A stretch of DNA of 24,964 nucleotides from an uncultured Christensenella sp. (GCA_910577555.1 CAJTLF010000021.1:1-24964); one strand, 5' to 3'; counted from the first letter of the stretch, positions 15,289 through 23,741 are shown. Numbers and translations are program-made. Notes: generated by a model not told the origin, from the letters alone.

Positions 15289-16683
15289 ATGATACAAAAG
15301 AACGAAGTTTACGAAGGAGTAGTCTGCGGGCTTGGCACCGAAGGCGAAGGAATAATAAAAACCGAAGGCGCGACCACGTTCGTGCCTTTTTGTCTTGAAG
15401 GGGAAAGGGTAACTTTCAAGGCGTTGAAAACAGACGGGAGCATTGCTTACGGCAAGCTTGAAAGGGTGATAAACGCGACATATTCCCGCGTCAATCCGCC
15501 CTGCCCCGTATTTGAAAGGTGCGGCGGGTGCGCTCTGCAGCATATGGATTATGCGGCGCAGTTGGAATTCAAGCGGGAAACGGTGAGAACCGCGCTCAAA
15601 AAAATAGGCGGAATCGATTGTGAAGCGGACGAAACCGTGGCGTGTGACAGGCAATACCGTTACCGCAACAAGCTTGCACTGCCCATAGGCGAGAGCGACG
15701 GCAAGGTAGTATGCGGGTTTTACTCGCCGCGCAGTCACCGCATAGTTCCCGTGGACGACTGCCTTATACAGTCCGAATGGATAAAGCCCGTTATCGCGGC
15801 GGTGAAAAAATTTGCCGCGGAGTGCGGCGTGTCCGCTTACGACGAACGGACGGGCGGCGGCGTTCTGCGCAGGATAGTGGTGCGCGAAATTAAGGGTAAA
15901 TTTATTATCGCGCTGGTGGTTGCGCGGGATATACGCGCCGACAGTCTTATTAAAGAGCTTGAAAAGAGCTTTTCGGATTTTACTTTTTTAATCAATATAA
16001 ACGGGTCGCGGGGGAACGCAATTTTTTCCGATAACTGGCGCATATGCAGGGGTGAAGGGCGTTTCGATGCGGAAGAGTGCGGAATAAAGTACGAAGCGGG
16101 AGCGAATACCTTTTTACAGGTAAACGACGAAGTGCGTGAAAAGCTTTATTCTCGGGTAATTGAGTGCGCCGACGGCGACGCGGTGGCGATTGATTTGTAC
16201 AGCGGCGGGGGTATGCTTACCGCAATGCTTGCAAAAAAGTGCGTGGCGGCGTACGGCGTGGAAGTCGTGGAAGAAGCGTCGCGGTGTGCGGACGGGCTTA
16301 AGGAAAAGAACGGATTGCAGGGGAAAATGCACAACGTGTGCGGGAAGGTGGAAGAAAAGATTGACGATATTTTCCGACTTACCGCGGGCAAGAAGAAAAT
16401 TATCGTCTGCGACCCGCCCAGAAAGGGAATGGAGCGCAGTGCGGTAAAGGCGGTGAAGGGCGCGGGCGCGGATAAGATAATTCTGGTTTCGTGCAATCCC
16501 GCTACGCTTGCAAGGGATTTGGGGATTCTTTGCGGCACTTTAAAGGAAGAGAGCGGCGGGCTTATTAAGACGGGTCGTTGCGACGGGGTTTACGATATTC
16601 AATCGGTTACGCCCTTCGATATGTTTCCGCAGACCAAATGGTGCGAGACGCTGGTCGTGCTTGAAAAAAACAAACGCGGGTGA
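15289..16683 (+). CDS. rlmD: 23S rRNA (uracil-5-)-methyltransferase, RlmD/RumA type
   Basis: The 464-aa enzyme transfers a methyl group from SAM to C5 of a uracil in 23S rRNA. An N-terminal TRAM domain (about 5-60) binds RNA. Cys72, Cys78, Cys81 and Cys158 fit the [4Fe-4S] cluster of RumA. The SAM site is AIDLYSGGGM (300-309), followed by CDPPRKG (374-380). Catalytic Cys402 lies in SCNPATLARDL, and the C-terminal QSVTPFDMFPQT is typical. Firmicute homologues can modify two sites (RlmCD), so the exact target is not fixed by sequence. I chose ATG 15289, with GAAGGG 12 bases upstream; an upstream in-frame extension from 15208 reads through the Cys tail of the previous gene and is not real. Confidence 0.95.
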   Translation: MIQKNEVYEGVVCGLGTEGEGIIKTEGATTFVPFCLEGERVTFKALKTDGSIAYGKLERVINATYSRVNPPCPVFERCGGCALQHMDYAAQLEFKRETVRTALKKIGGIDCEADETVACDRQYRYRNKLALPIGESDGKVVCGFYSPRSHRIVPVDDCLIQSEWIKPVIAAVKKFAAECGVSAYDERTGGGVLRRIVVREIKGKFIIALVVARDIRADSLIKELEKSFSDFTFLININGSRGNAIFSDNWRICRGEGRFDAEECGIKYEAGANTFLQVNDEVREKLYSRVIECADGDAVAIDLYSGGGMLTAMLAKKCVAAYGVEVVEEASRCADGLKEKNGLQGKMHNVCGKVEEKIDDIFRLTAGKKKIIVCDPPRKGMERSAVKAVKGAGADKIILVSCNPATLARDLGILCGTLKEESGGLIKTGRCDGVYDIQSVTPFDMFPQTKWCETLVVLEKNKRG

Positions 16684-16722
16684 AAGAGCGCGGGGTTTCG
16701 AAGCCCCGCGCTCTTGATTTTT
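16684..16722 (+). terminator. Rho-independent terminator ending the trpS-rlmD operon
   Basis: A 12-bp stem (AAGAGCGCGGGG 16684-16695 with 16704-16715) closes a TTTCGAAG loop and is followed by GATTTTT. It begins immediately after the methyltransferase stop codon. Confidence 0.93.
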
Positions 16723-16753
16723 AAAGCCGCGGCAACTCCTTTAAAATTGACGA

Positions 16754-16782
16754 TTGACAAAGGGGCAAACGGGTTGTACAAT
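16754..16782 (+). promoter_or_regulatory. Sigma-A type promoter of the two-component system
   Basis: TTGACA (16754-16759) and TACAAT (16777-16782) are separated by 17 bases. A second TTGAC lies 7 bases upstream (16747-16751), forming a short direct repeat (ATTGACG/ATTGACA) over the -35 region. The start would fall near 16789, giving a very short leader with a purine-rich GGGGTGGGA ribosome site before the ATG at 16802. Confidence 0.78.
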
Positions 16783-16801
16783 TAAAAAAAGGGGTGGGAA
16801 T

Positions 16802-17512
16802 ATGAATTTTCGCGTGGGCGTAGTGGAGGACAACCGTGAAGCGTGCGAACAGCTTTGCGGCTTTATAGACGAATACGGCAAACTGCGGGGTTACAATTTC
16901 AGCGTTTCGTGCTTTGCGGACGCGCTCGATTTTTTAGAGCAGTTCCGCGGTAACTTCGACGTTATATTTATGGACATAGAATTGCCGCATTTAGACGGAA
17001 TGGAGGCGGTGCGGCGCATACGCGAAACGGACAGGCGCGTTATAGTGATATTCGTTACCAACATGGCGCAGTACGCCGTAAAGGGTTACGAAGTGGACGC
17101 GCTCGATTTCATAGTAAAGCCCGTGGTATTTTCCGCGTTCACGATGAAGCTCGACCGCGCCGTGGAAAAATTCAAGGCGATGCAGGACAGGGAAATATGG
17201 ATTAACGAGCGCAACAACAAACGCCGCCTGCGCACTTCCGATATAATATACGTTGAAGTTGCGCACCACAGCGTAATTTACCACACCGTAGACGGGGATT
17301 ATAAGACCTACGACCAGCTCGGCAACGTGAGCAAGGCTCTTGCGGACGCGCCCTTTGCGCTGTGCAACCGCTGTTACCTGGTAAATCTCAATTTCGTAAC
17401 GGCGATAGACGAATTTTCGGTGACCCTAAACGGCGGAGAGCAGTTGCAGATTTCGCGCAACAAGAAAAAAAGTTTTTTGAAAAGCCTGAACGATTATTTG
17501 GGGGGCGTCTGA
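16802..17512 (+). CDS. LytTR-family response regulator (AgrA/VirR-like)
   Basis: The 236-aa protein has an N-terminal receiver (about 1-120) with acidic pocket E9/D10, phosphoacceptor Asp58 in FMDIELPHLDG, Thr86 and Lys106. A C-terminal LytTR DNA-binding domain (about 135-236) follows, with RLRTSDIIYVEVAHHSVIYH, CNRCYLVNL and the ISRNKKKSF end. Phosphorylation by the adjacent kinase should promote binding to direct repeats at target promoters. I chose ATG 16802, next to a GGGGTGGG ribosome site and the VGVVEDN receiver start. The kinase begins one base after the stop, so the pair is co-transcribed. No peptide-pheromone or processing gene is nearby, so the signal and regulon are unknown. Confidence 0.95.
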   Translation: MNFRVGVVEDNREACEQLCGFIDEYGKLRGYNFSVSCFADALDFLEQFRGNFDVIFMDIELPHLDGMEAVRRIRETDRRVIVIFVTNMAQYAVKGYEVDALDFIVKPVVFSAFTMKLDRAVEKFKAMQDREIWINERNNKRRLRTSDIIYVEVAHHSVIYHTVDGDYKTYDQLGNVSKALADAPFALCNRCYLVNLNFVTAIDEFSVTLNGGEQLQISRNKKKSFLKSLNDYLGGV

Positions 17513-17513
17513 T

Positions 17514-18857
17514 ATGCCGATGCTCCTTTTTTACCGGTTGTTGTTCATTCTCGAGCTGTTCGTCGCGGAGCTTCTGTTCGTAATCCGTATGCGTAAGCGC
17601 AAGCTGTTCGTTCTGCGTTACGCCGCGGGAATAGCCGTTTGCGCACTGATTGCCTGGGCGTTGCCGCTTATATACGATACCTTTTACACCGCGTTTACTT
17701 TTCTGGCGTTGTTTTCCGCTTCGGTGCCTATTTTAAAGTTCTGTTTAAAAGAGAGCTGGCGCAACGTCCTGTTTTGCGCGATAGCCGCCTACACTATGCA
17801 ACACTTCGCTTACGGCGTTGCAAACTTCGTTATGACGCTCGTGGTCTGGGGACAAAGCCCCATTTTCGGAATGTACAGTCCCGGAGAATTCAATATAAAT
17901 AATTTCGGGCTTGAAACGGTTTTGATTGGGCTCGTTTATCTTCTGGCGTATTACGTATCGTATACTCTCGTCTATTTTATTTACGGCAGACGGATAAAGC
18001 TTGGTGAGAGCTTCCGCATAAGGAGTACGACCATACTTTTGTTCGTGGGCATAGCGTTGGTTACCGTAATATTCTTTAACTGCGTCGTGGTCTATTTCAG
18101 CGACAAGGAAAATATTATAATGACTTTGCTCGTGATAATTTACGAAGAATTTCTGTGTTTTTTCCTTCTGAACACACAGTTCGGGCTTATAAGGACGGGC
18201 GAGCTTAAAAACGAGCTGAGCGTTACGCAGTATCTTTTGCGCGAGAAGGAGCGGCAATATAATCTTTCAAAGGAAAACATAGAGCTGATAAATTTAAAGT
18301 GCCACGATTTACGCCACCAGATAAGGCAGATTGGTAAGGACAAGGGCTTGTCGCTGGGAACGGTCGGGGAAATCGAGAGCGCGATTTCCATTTACGACGC
18401 GGAGGTGCGGACGGATAACGAAGTTCTGGATATTATTCTCACGGAAAAAAGTTTGAGATGCGCGCTCGACGGAATTGCGCTGACTTGCGTTGCGGACGGG
18501 CATTCGCTCGACTTTATGGAAGATACGGATATTTATTCCCTTTTCGGGAACGCGCTGGATAACGCTATCGAAGCGGTGAGCCGCCTTGAAAAGGAACGGC
18601 GGAACGTGGGCGTGGTGGTGCGCAGTATAAATAATTTAGTTTCCGTCAACGTGCGCAATTCCTACGACGGCGAAATAACTCTGGACGCGGACGGCTTGCC
18701 GTTGACCACCAAGAGCGATAAGAATTTTCACGGCATAGGCGTTAAGTCAATAAGGCAGATTGCCGAAAAGTATAACGGCACCTGCTCGGTGTCGCTGAAT
18801 AACGGAGTTTTCAACCTGAACGTACTCGTTGCCAGAAAAAATTACAGAAAAGGTTGA
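17514..18857 (+). CDS. AgrC-like GHKL sensor histidine kinase
   Basis: The 447-aa protein has about six to seven membrane helices in residues 1-225, a short coiled-coil-like linker (about 228-258) and a DHp segment with phosphoacceptor His264 in KCHDLRHQI. The GHKL ATPase follows, with N-box FGNALDNAIEAV (N346, N350) and G-box FHGIGVKSI (406-412). This is the domain order of peptide-sensing AgrC/BlpH/ComD kinases that partner LytTR regulators, and the regulator lies one base upstream. The long membrane part would hold the input site. The ligand is unknown, and no agrB/agrD-like genes lie in the window. It could respond to a peptide made elsewhere or to a membrane signal. Confidence 0.95.
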   Translation: MPMLLFYRLLFILELFVAELLFVIRMRKRKLFVLRYAAGIAVCALIAWALPLIYDTFYTAFTFLALFSASVPILKFCLKESWRNVLFCAIAAYTMQHFAYGVANFVMTLVVWGQSPIFGMYSPGEFNINNFGLETVLIGLVYLLAYYVSYTLVYFIYGRRIKLGESFRIRSTTILLFVGIALVTVIFFNCVVVYFSDKENIIMTLLVIIYEEFLCFFLLNTQFGLIRTGELKNELSVTQYLLREKERQYNLSKENIELINLKCHDLRHQIRQIGKDKGLSLGTVGEIESAISIYDAEVRTDNEVLDIILTEKSLRCALDGIALTCVADGHSLDFMEDTDIYSLFGNALDNAIEAVSRLEKERRNVGVVVRSINNLVSVNVRNSYDGEITLDADGLPLTTKSDKNFHGIGVKSIRQIAEKYNGTCSVSLNNGVFNLNVLVARKNYRKG

Positions 18858-18858
18858 T

Positions 18859-18880
18859 AAACAGCGAGTTTAGGCTGTTT
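18859..18880 (+). terminator. Weak hairpin after the sensor kinase
   Basis: AAACAGC (18859-18865) pairs with GCTGTTT (18874-18880) across an 8-base loop, 2 bases after the kinase stop. A T-run appears only about 10 bases later, so termination would be inefficient. Confidence 0.35.
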
Positions 18881-18949
18881 GTGTTGGAATTTTTTTAATA
18901 TCGTCATAAAATTTTCCCGAACAAGGGAGTGCGCAATCCCTTGAAAAAC

Positions 18950-18971
18950 CCCGCACGATATTCGGTGCGGG
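18950..18971 (+). promoter_or_regulatory. Leader hairpin before the small membrane protein/GH3 operon
   Basis: CCCGCAC (18950-18956) pairs with GTGCGGG (18965-18971), leaving an 8-base loop. The stem ends about 10 bases before the AAAGGAG ribosome site for the ATG at 18994. No T tract follows. It may affect translation or mRNA stability. A poor promoter candidate (TTGGAA at 18884) lies upstream, so the operon's own promoter is uncertain. Confidence 0.35.
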
Positions 18972-18993
18972 AGAACGATAAAGGAGAAAATTT

Positions 18994-19257
18994 ATGAAAA
19001 AATTACCGTGGGGCTTGATAGCGGGGATATGCGGGGTTATCGCGTTTTACACGATAGCCGGCACTATCGCCGCCGATTACGTTCTCTCCGCCATTGCGGG
19101 CGCGACGTCGGACGGGGCAAGTATTTTCGGAACGTGGTATCAGAGATTGCTTTTTGCATGCGATATAGTGTTCGGGCTTGCTTTCCTTGGCGCGCTTGCC
19201 TTGTGGATAGTTAAACTTGTAACGGGGTCGAAGGACAAGGGGGAGAAAACGGAATGA
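18994..19257 (+). CDS. Small two-TM membrane protein coupled to a GH3 enzyme
   Basis: The 87-aa product has two membrane helices (about 6-32 and 51-75) and a charged C-terminus (GSKDKGEKTE). AAAGGAG sits 7 bases before the ATG. Its last codons overlap the GH3 start in an ATGA arrangement (19254-19257), a sign of translational coupling. It has no recognisable domain. Given the coupling to a membrane-anchored glycosidase it may be a membrane partner of that enzyme, but this is inference. Confidence 0.75.
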   Translation: MKKLPWGLIAGICGVIAFYTIAGTIAADYVLSAIAGATSDGASIFGTWYQRLLFACDIVFGLAFLGALALWIVKLVTGSKDKGEKTE

Positions 19258-22200
19258 AAAAGGTATTGAGAATTTTATTAAAACGCTCGGTCTGGGCGGT
19301 GATTTCGGTATTTTTTGCTATTTTGTTTGCAATCCTTGCGGTTGCGAAGGACGCGGTCGTTCCGCATCAGAAGTGGATTGACAATTATTTCGGGGTAAGG
19401 CGTACGTTCCTTGTAAACGACGACAAGAAGGACGACGCGCAGGCGGTAGATACGAATTACTATCCTACCAAATACGAAACTTACGGCGAAAACGACGAGA
19501 GAGTGGTTTCGGAGCTGGTAAAAATGCAGAACGACGCGCTTGACGCTTCCAAAAGAGTGAACGACGAAGGTATGGTTCTGCTCTGGAATAAAGATAACGC
19601 CCTGCCTTTGAGCAAGACGGACGAAAAGCACGTCAGCACTTTCGGCGTGCACGGGCTGGCTTACGATAATAACGGCACCTGGATAGATAACTGGATTTAT
19701 CACGGCACGGGCAGCGCGAACATAGACTTAAGAAAAAACGTGGGTATGGTCGAAGAGAACGGGCTGAATATAGGACCCAGATTGCAGTTGTCGCTTGAAA
19801 ACCGCGGGATAGAATACAATCAGAAGCTGATTGATTCCACCTGGAAAAATCTCGAAGACAAGAGCACGCCCAACGGTTACGAAGCCGTGCAGACGGGCGC
19901 AAAGCGCGACAGAAAGGAAGTCAGCTGGCAGTTGCTTCAGAGCGATACCGGCAACAAGCCTTTGACCGAAATGAAGAATACTTACGGCGACGCGGCTATC
20001 TACGTCATAGGCAGATACGAAGGCGAAGGCAAGGACGTAAAGGATAAGCTCAATCTCACCGCCGAAGAAAAGACCGTTTTGAAGGGCTTGACCGACGCGA
20101 GAGCGGCGGGCGACGTGAAGAAGGTTATCGTGGTGCTGCTGCTTCCCAACCCCATGAATATGAAGGAATTCGAAGAGTATTCCATTGACGCCTGTCTGTG
20201 GGCGGGGTACGGCGGCAATACCGCTACCGAAGCGGTGTGCGACGTGCTTTGGGGGGACGTGAATCCTTCGGGTAAAGTCGTGGATACCTGGGCTTACGAC
20301 GCAAATTCCGCGCCCGCGAGCGTAAACTACGGCGATTTCAAATATGCTGACGGCAGCTCGATTTACAACGGCGCAGCCGAACATAACGACGCATACGTTG
20401 CATATCAGGAAGGCATATACGTGGGCTACCGCTACTACGAGACGAGATATGAAGACTCGGTAATAGGCGGCAGAAACGCCGTATCGAATAAGGGTACGGT
20501 TGCAGGGAACGGTAACTGGAATTACAGTGCGGAAGTAAAATATCCGTTCGGGTACGGCACGGGTTACACTACTTTTGCTTACAGCGGTTACTCGGTTGCG
20601 GAAAAGGGCGACGATTACGAGATTTCCGTTACGGTAACCAACCTGGGCAACGTTGCGGGCAAGGAGAGCGTGCAGATTTATTTGCAGAAGCCTTACACCG
20701 AATACGACGTGAATAAAGGAATAGAAAAGGCGGCGGTGGAGCTTGTAGGCTATGCAAAGACGGGCGAGCTTAAGCCGCACGGACGGGAAGGCGACAAACA
20801 GACTTTGACTATAACCGTTCCCAAATACGAATTCAAAACTTACGATTCTTACGGCGAAAAGACTTATATTCTGGAAAAGGGCGATTACTATCTTGCGGCG
20901 GGTTCGAACGCTCACGACGCGGTGAATAATATTCTCGCGGCTAAGGGCTACACCAAAGCGAACGGTATGGACGCGGACGGCAATAAGGCGTTGACGCACA
21001 AAATTACTTACGGGCGCGACGATTTCGAAACTTATTCCGTATCGTACAATTCCACGTCGCTTGGATATGAGATAACCAACCGTTTCGACGATGCGGATAT
21101 CAACCTTTACGAAGGCACTAAGGAACAGAAGATAAAATATCTTTCCCGCAATAACTGGGGTGAAACGTATCCCGTTACGGCGGTGGCTCTTACGGCTAAC
21201 CGGACGATTATCGACGCGCTGAAGCTCAACAAGGACGTTGAAAACAATGCGGAAGATAAGATGCCCAAAGAGGGCGACGCTAACTTAGACGTGGAAGAGA
21301 GAGTGGAGTTAAAGCTTATACAGTTAAGGGGCGTGCCTTACGGCGACCCGCTGTGGGACGACCTTGTAGACCAGCTCACTTACGACGAGCTTATAGGACT
21401 TTTAAAGGGCTCGGCAATGCCGATTGAAAGTATTGCGGCGATGGAAGGCAGCGTTTACGACGGTCCTTGCGGTTGCAGAGACGACTATATAGACGAGCTT
21501 GGCGCGCGTTGCGCGTTCCCCTGCGCTCCCATAGTGGCGGCGACCTTCAACGACGAGCTCGTAGAAGAAATGGCGGTTGCGTTCGGCGAAGTTATAAGAC
21601 AGCACGAAAGAACGGGTATATGGGGCGTAAGCTCGAATATCCACCGTTTGCCTTACAACGGCAGAAACTGGGAATACTTTGCGGAGGACGGGTTCCTTTC
21701 GGGCAAGATGACCGCGACGGAAGCTAAGGGCATAATGAGTAAGGGCGTAGTCGTTTACAACAAGCACTTCGCGCTGAACAATATGGAAATAAACCGTAAC
21801 GGCGTAAATACCTGGGCAAACGAGCAGACCATACGCGAAATTTATCTCAAGGCGTTCGAAGCGGGCGTAACCGAAGCGAACGGAAACGGAATGATGTCGG
21901 CATACAACCGCATAGGCTGTACCTACGCGGGCGAGCATAAGGGACTTTTAACCGACGTTCTGCGCAACGAGTGGGGCTTTAAGGGCGTTGTTGCCAGCGA
22001 TTACCCCGACCGCGAATATATGGGTAAAGGTCAACCGAAGGTTATTGCGCGCGCCGTCATTGCGGGGCAGGACGAATGGATAAGCGACGTGGTGGGCAAT
22101 CAGTTGAATACCGACGAATTCAAAAATAACGCCACGCTTAGGATTGCGCTCCGCGAATCGGCAAAGAGAAACCTGTACGTGAGAGTGAACAGCTGCGTAG

Positions 22201-22370
22201 TGAACGGTATGGACAGTAATACCAGGGTAGTAACTATAATGCCCGAGTGGCAGAAAGCTATCCATACTGCGGAAATTTCCGTAGGCGTAATCATGGGCGT
22301 ATGCGTTCTGATTACGGCGGGTTGCTGGGTGTTCTGGTTTTTCGACAGACGCAAAAACGACGGGAATTAA
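19254..22370 (+). CDS. Membrane-anchored glycoside hydrolase family 3 protein with swapped domain order
   Basis: The 1038-aa protein is a GH3 (beta-glucosidase/beta-xylosidase type) with domains in swapped order. After an N-terminal membrane helix (about 10-30) comes the alpha/beta-sandwich domain normally found second (about 95-430, with EGMVLLWNKDNALPL and LWGDVNPSGKVVDTW). A fibronectin-III-like domain follows (about 445-560, SVQIYLQKPYTEYD). The (beta/alpha)8 catalytic barrel comes last (about 660-950): NGRNWEYFAEDGFLSGKM, KHFALNNME and the nucleophile motif GVVASDY with Asp916. A second membrane helix lies near the end (about 1008-1030), followed by DRRKNDGN. The barrel is thus tethered at both ends, probably on the cell surface. 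GH3 proteins with this swapped order are known from rumen and gut Clostridia. The substrate cannot be read from sequence. The start overlaps the small membrane gene (ATGA), and a terminator follows. Confidence 0.93.
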   Translation: MKKVLRILLKRSVWAVISVFFAILFAILAVAKDAVVPHQKWIDNYFGVRRTFLVNDDKKDDAQAVDTNYYPTKYETYGENDERVVSELVKMQNDALDASKRVNDEGMVLLWNKDNALPLSKTDEKHVSTFGVHGLAYDNNGTWIDNWIYHGTGSANIDLRKNVGMVEENGLNIGPRLQLSLENRGIEYNQKLIDSTWKNLEDKSTPNGYEAVQTGAKRDRKEVSWQLLQSDTGNKPLTEMKNTYGDAAIYVIGRYEGEGKDVKDKLNLTAEEKTVLKGLTDARAAGDVKKVIVVLLLPNPMNMKEFEEYSIDACLWAGYGGNTATEAVCDVLWGDVNPSGKVVDTWAYDANSAPASVNYGDFKYADGSSIYNGAAEHNDAYVAYQEGIYVGYRYYETRYEDSVIGGRNAVSNKGTVAGNGNWNYSAEVKYPFGYGTGYTTFAYSGYSVAEKGDDYEISVTVTNLGNVAGKESVQIYLQKPYTEYDVNKGIEKAAVELVGYAKTGELKPHGREGDKQTLTITVPKYEFKTYDSYGEKTYILEKGDYYLAAGSNAHDAVNNILAAKGYTKANGMDADGNKALTHKITYGRDDFETYSVSYNSTSLGYEITNRFDDADINLYEGTKEQKIKYLSRNNWGETYPVTAVALTANRTIIDALKLNKDVENNAEDKMPKEGDANLDVEERVELKLIQLRGVPYGDPLWDDLVDQLTYDELIGLLKGSAMPIESIAAMEGSVYDGPCGCRDDYIDELGARCAFPCAPIVAATFNDELVEEMAVAFGEVIRQHERTGIWGVSSNIHRLPYNGRNWEYFAEDGFLSGKMTATEAKGIMSKGVVVYNKHFALNNMEINRNGVNTWANEQTIREIYLKAFEAGVTEANGNGMMSAYNRIGCTYAGEHKGLLTDVLRNEWGFKGVVASDYPDREYMGKGQPKVIARAVIAGQDEWISDVVGNQLNTDEFKNNATLRIALRESAKRNLYVRVNSCVVNGMDSNTRVVTIMPEWQKAIHTAEISVGVIMGVCVLITAGCWVFWFFDRRKNDGN

Positions 22371-22392
22371 AAATTAGTATATTCTGAAGGTG

Positions 22393-22426
22393 ATAAGCGT
22401 TCCTCTTGCGGGAACGCTTATTTTTT
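22393..22426 (+). terminator. Rho-independent terminator after the GH3 gene
   Basis: An 11-bp stem (ATAAGCGTTCC 22393-22403 with 22411-22421) runs into a run of six T. It lies 22 bases after the GH3 stop. Confidence 0.92.
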
Positions 22427-22474
22427 GTATGCAAAATACGCGCAGAAAGCGTCGTTGCAATTTTCGTAAACGGG

Positions 22475-22503
22475 TTGCGGAATATTTTTAATTTTGCTAT
22501 AAT
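22475..22503 (+). promoter_or_regulatory. Sigma-A type promoter of the 49-aa gene
   Basis: TTGCGG (22475-22480) and a perfect TATAAT (22498-22503) are separated by 17 bases. The start would fall near 22510, about 29 bases before the ATG at 22539. Confidence 0.75.
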
Positions 22504-22538
22504 TAAAAAAGTAAAGCTGAATTTAAAGGAGCGGGGAT

Positions 22539-22688
22539 ATGACTATTCATCACGATAAGCTTGCTTACGGCAAGCTTGCAAGGACGAGCGAAGAGCTTTC
22601 CGAAGAGCAGATTAAAAAAATGCTTGCAAGCCTTGCGGAAGAAGAGAGCGAAACGGAAACGGACGAAGAAAAGAAAAAAGATAAATAA
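22539..22688 (+). CDS. Small acidic protein, 49 aa, conserved-looking hypothetical
   Basis: ATG at 22539 has an AAAGGAG site about 7 bases upstream and a consensus promoter at 22475-22503, so this short frame is very likely expressed on its own. It begins MTIHHDKLAYGKLARTSEEL, is predicted helical in the middle (SEEQIKKMLASLAEEE), and ends in a charged Glu/Lys tail. I have an impression of similar small proteins starting MTIHHDK in other Clostridia but cannot verify it. No function is known to me. The TAA at 22686-22688 is followed within 20 bases by the promoter of the SPFH operon, with no clear terminator between them. Confidence 0.78.
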   Translation: MTIHHDKLAYGKLARTSEELSEEQIKKMLASLAEEESETETDEEKKKDK

Positions 22689-22704
22689 AATTTTAATTTC
22701 GGGG

Positions 22705-22733
22705 TTGACTTAATCTGCTTTTTGAAGTATAAT
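22705..22733 (+). promoter_or_regulatory. Sigma-A type promoter of the SPFH operon
   Basis: TTGACT (22705-22710) and a perfect TATAAT (22728-22733) are separated by 17 bases, close to full consensus. The predicted start (about 22740) falls at the edge of the inverted repeat at 22739-22757. Confidence 0.85.
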
Positions 22734-22738
22734 GATAG

Positions 22739-22757
22739 TGATATCAAAACGATATCA
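22739..22757. promoter_or_regulatory. Inverted repeat at the transcription start, probable operator
   Basis: TGATATC (22739-22745) and GATATCA (22751-22757) form a perfect 7-bp inverted repeat with an AAAAC spacer; each half also contains the palindrome GATATC. It begins 6 bases after the -10 box, where a bound repressor would block transcription. The regulator is not identified. GATATC-rich dyads are reminiscent of PadR-type sites, and the ribbon-helix-helix protein of the same operon is another candidate. Confidence 0.65.
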
Positions 22758-22782
22758 TATTTAACGGTTAAGGAGTATTTTT

Positions 22783-23727
22783 ATGGAAACTCAGATTAAG
22801 GAAAAAGAGATTAAAGCCGTAAGCGGCTGGCTAATGCTGTTTGTGGTTATAGTAATGGTATTGGGCGGAATTGCGCTTATGGCTGGCGGCGTCGTGCTTA
22901 CGGGCGGAGACGACGCGCCGCAAAACCCCGGCTTTCTCGCTCTGGTTGCGCTCGGCGTAGTCGTTATGCTTGCGGGGCTGATATGTGGAAAGGGGCTTAA
23001 GGTCATTGCGCCGAACGAGGCGTTGGTTCTGACGCTTTTCGGCAAATATTACGGCTCTATCAAAAGAGACGGGTTTTTCTTTATCAATCCGTTCTGCACG
23101 GCGGTAAATCCCGCGGCGGCGTTCAACGGCAAGCTGGGCAGAAAGATTTCGCTGAAGGCTATGAGCCTTAACAACGACAAGCAGAAGGTAAACGACGAAG
23201 AAGGCAATCCCATTGAAATAAGCGTGGTCGTAATCTGGCGCATAAGCGATACTGCCAAGGCGGTGTTCGCGGTTGAAAATTACTTTACTTTCATTTCCAC
23301 GCAGTGCGACAGCGCGATAAGGCAGGTTGCAAGGCAATACCCTTACGACGTGAGCGAGAACGGCGACGAGAAGAGCTTGCGCGGCTCGTCGGTGGAAATT
23401 GCCGAAGTATTGAAAACCGAGCTTCAGTCCCGCGTGGATATGGCGGGAATAGAGATTATGGACGCCCGCATAAACAACCTTGCGTACGCGCCCGAAATTG
23501 CGGCGGCTATGCTTCAAAGACAGCAGGCGGCTGCCATTATCGCGGCAAGGCAGAAGATTGTCGACGGAGCGGTTTCAATGGTGGATATGGCGCTTAAAAA
23601 GCTGTCCGACAACAATATCGTAGAGCTTGACGACGAGAGAAAGGCTGCTATGGTTTCAAATCTTCTGGTAGTGCTTTGCGGCAACCGCGACGCGCAACCC
23701 ATAGTGAACAGCGGTTCGATTTACTGA
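22783..23727 (+). CDS. SPFH/band-7 domain membrane protein
   Basis: The 314-aa protein has two N-terminal membrane helices (about 16-40 and 51-70), then an SPFH domain (about 72-250) opening GLKVIAPNEALVLTLFGKYYGS. A helical, Ala-rich segment follows (MLQRQQAAAIIAARQKIVDGAV), of the kind that lets band-7 proteins assemble into rings or cages. Residues YPYDVSENGDEKSLRGSS match the usual mid-domain segment. The ATG has AAGGAG about 8 bases upstream. These proteins organise membrane microdomains and often appear in envelope-stress operons. The neighbours are a ribbon-helix-helix protein (14-base gap) and an ATP-grasp enzyme. The consensus promoter with a dyad at the start site suggests repression under normal growth. 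Confidence 0.92.
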   Translation: METQIKEKEIKAVSGWLMLFVVIVMVLGGIALMAGGVVLTGGDDAPQNPGFLALVALGVVVMLAGLICGKGLKVIAPNEALVLTLFGKYYGSIKRDGFFFINPFCTAVNPAAAFNGKLGRKISLKAMSLNNDKQKVNDEEGNPIEISVVVIWRISDTAKAVFAVENYFTFISTQCDSAIRQVARQYPYDVSENGDEKSLRGSSVEIAEVLKTELQSRVDMAGIEIMDARINNLAYAPEIAAAMLQRQQAAAIIAARQKIVDGAVSMVDMALKKLSDNNIVELDDERKAAMVSNLLVVLCGNRDAQPIVNSGSIY

Positions 23728-23741
23728 TATAAAAGATAGGA

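Noticed and set aside
19728..20999. Long minus-strand open frame (423 codons) inside the GH3 gene
   Set aside because: It lies antisense to a clear GH3 protein, has no ribosome site or domain, and reflects codon bias in the opposite frame.
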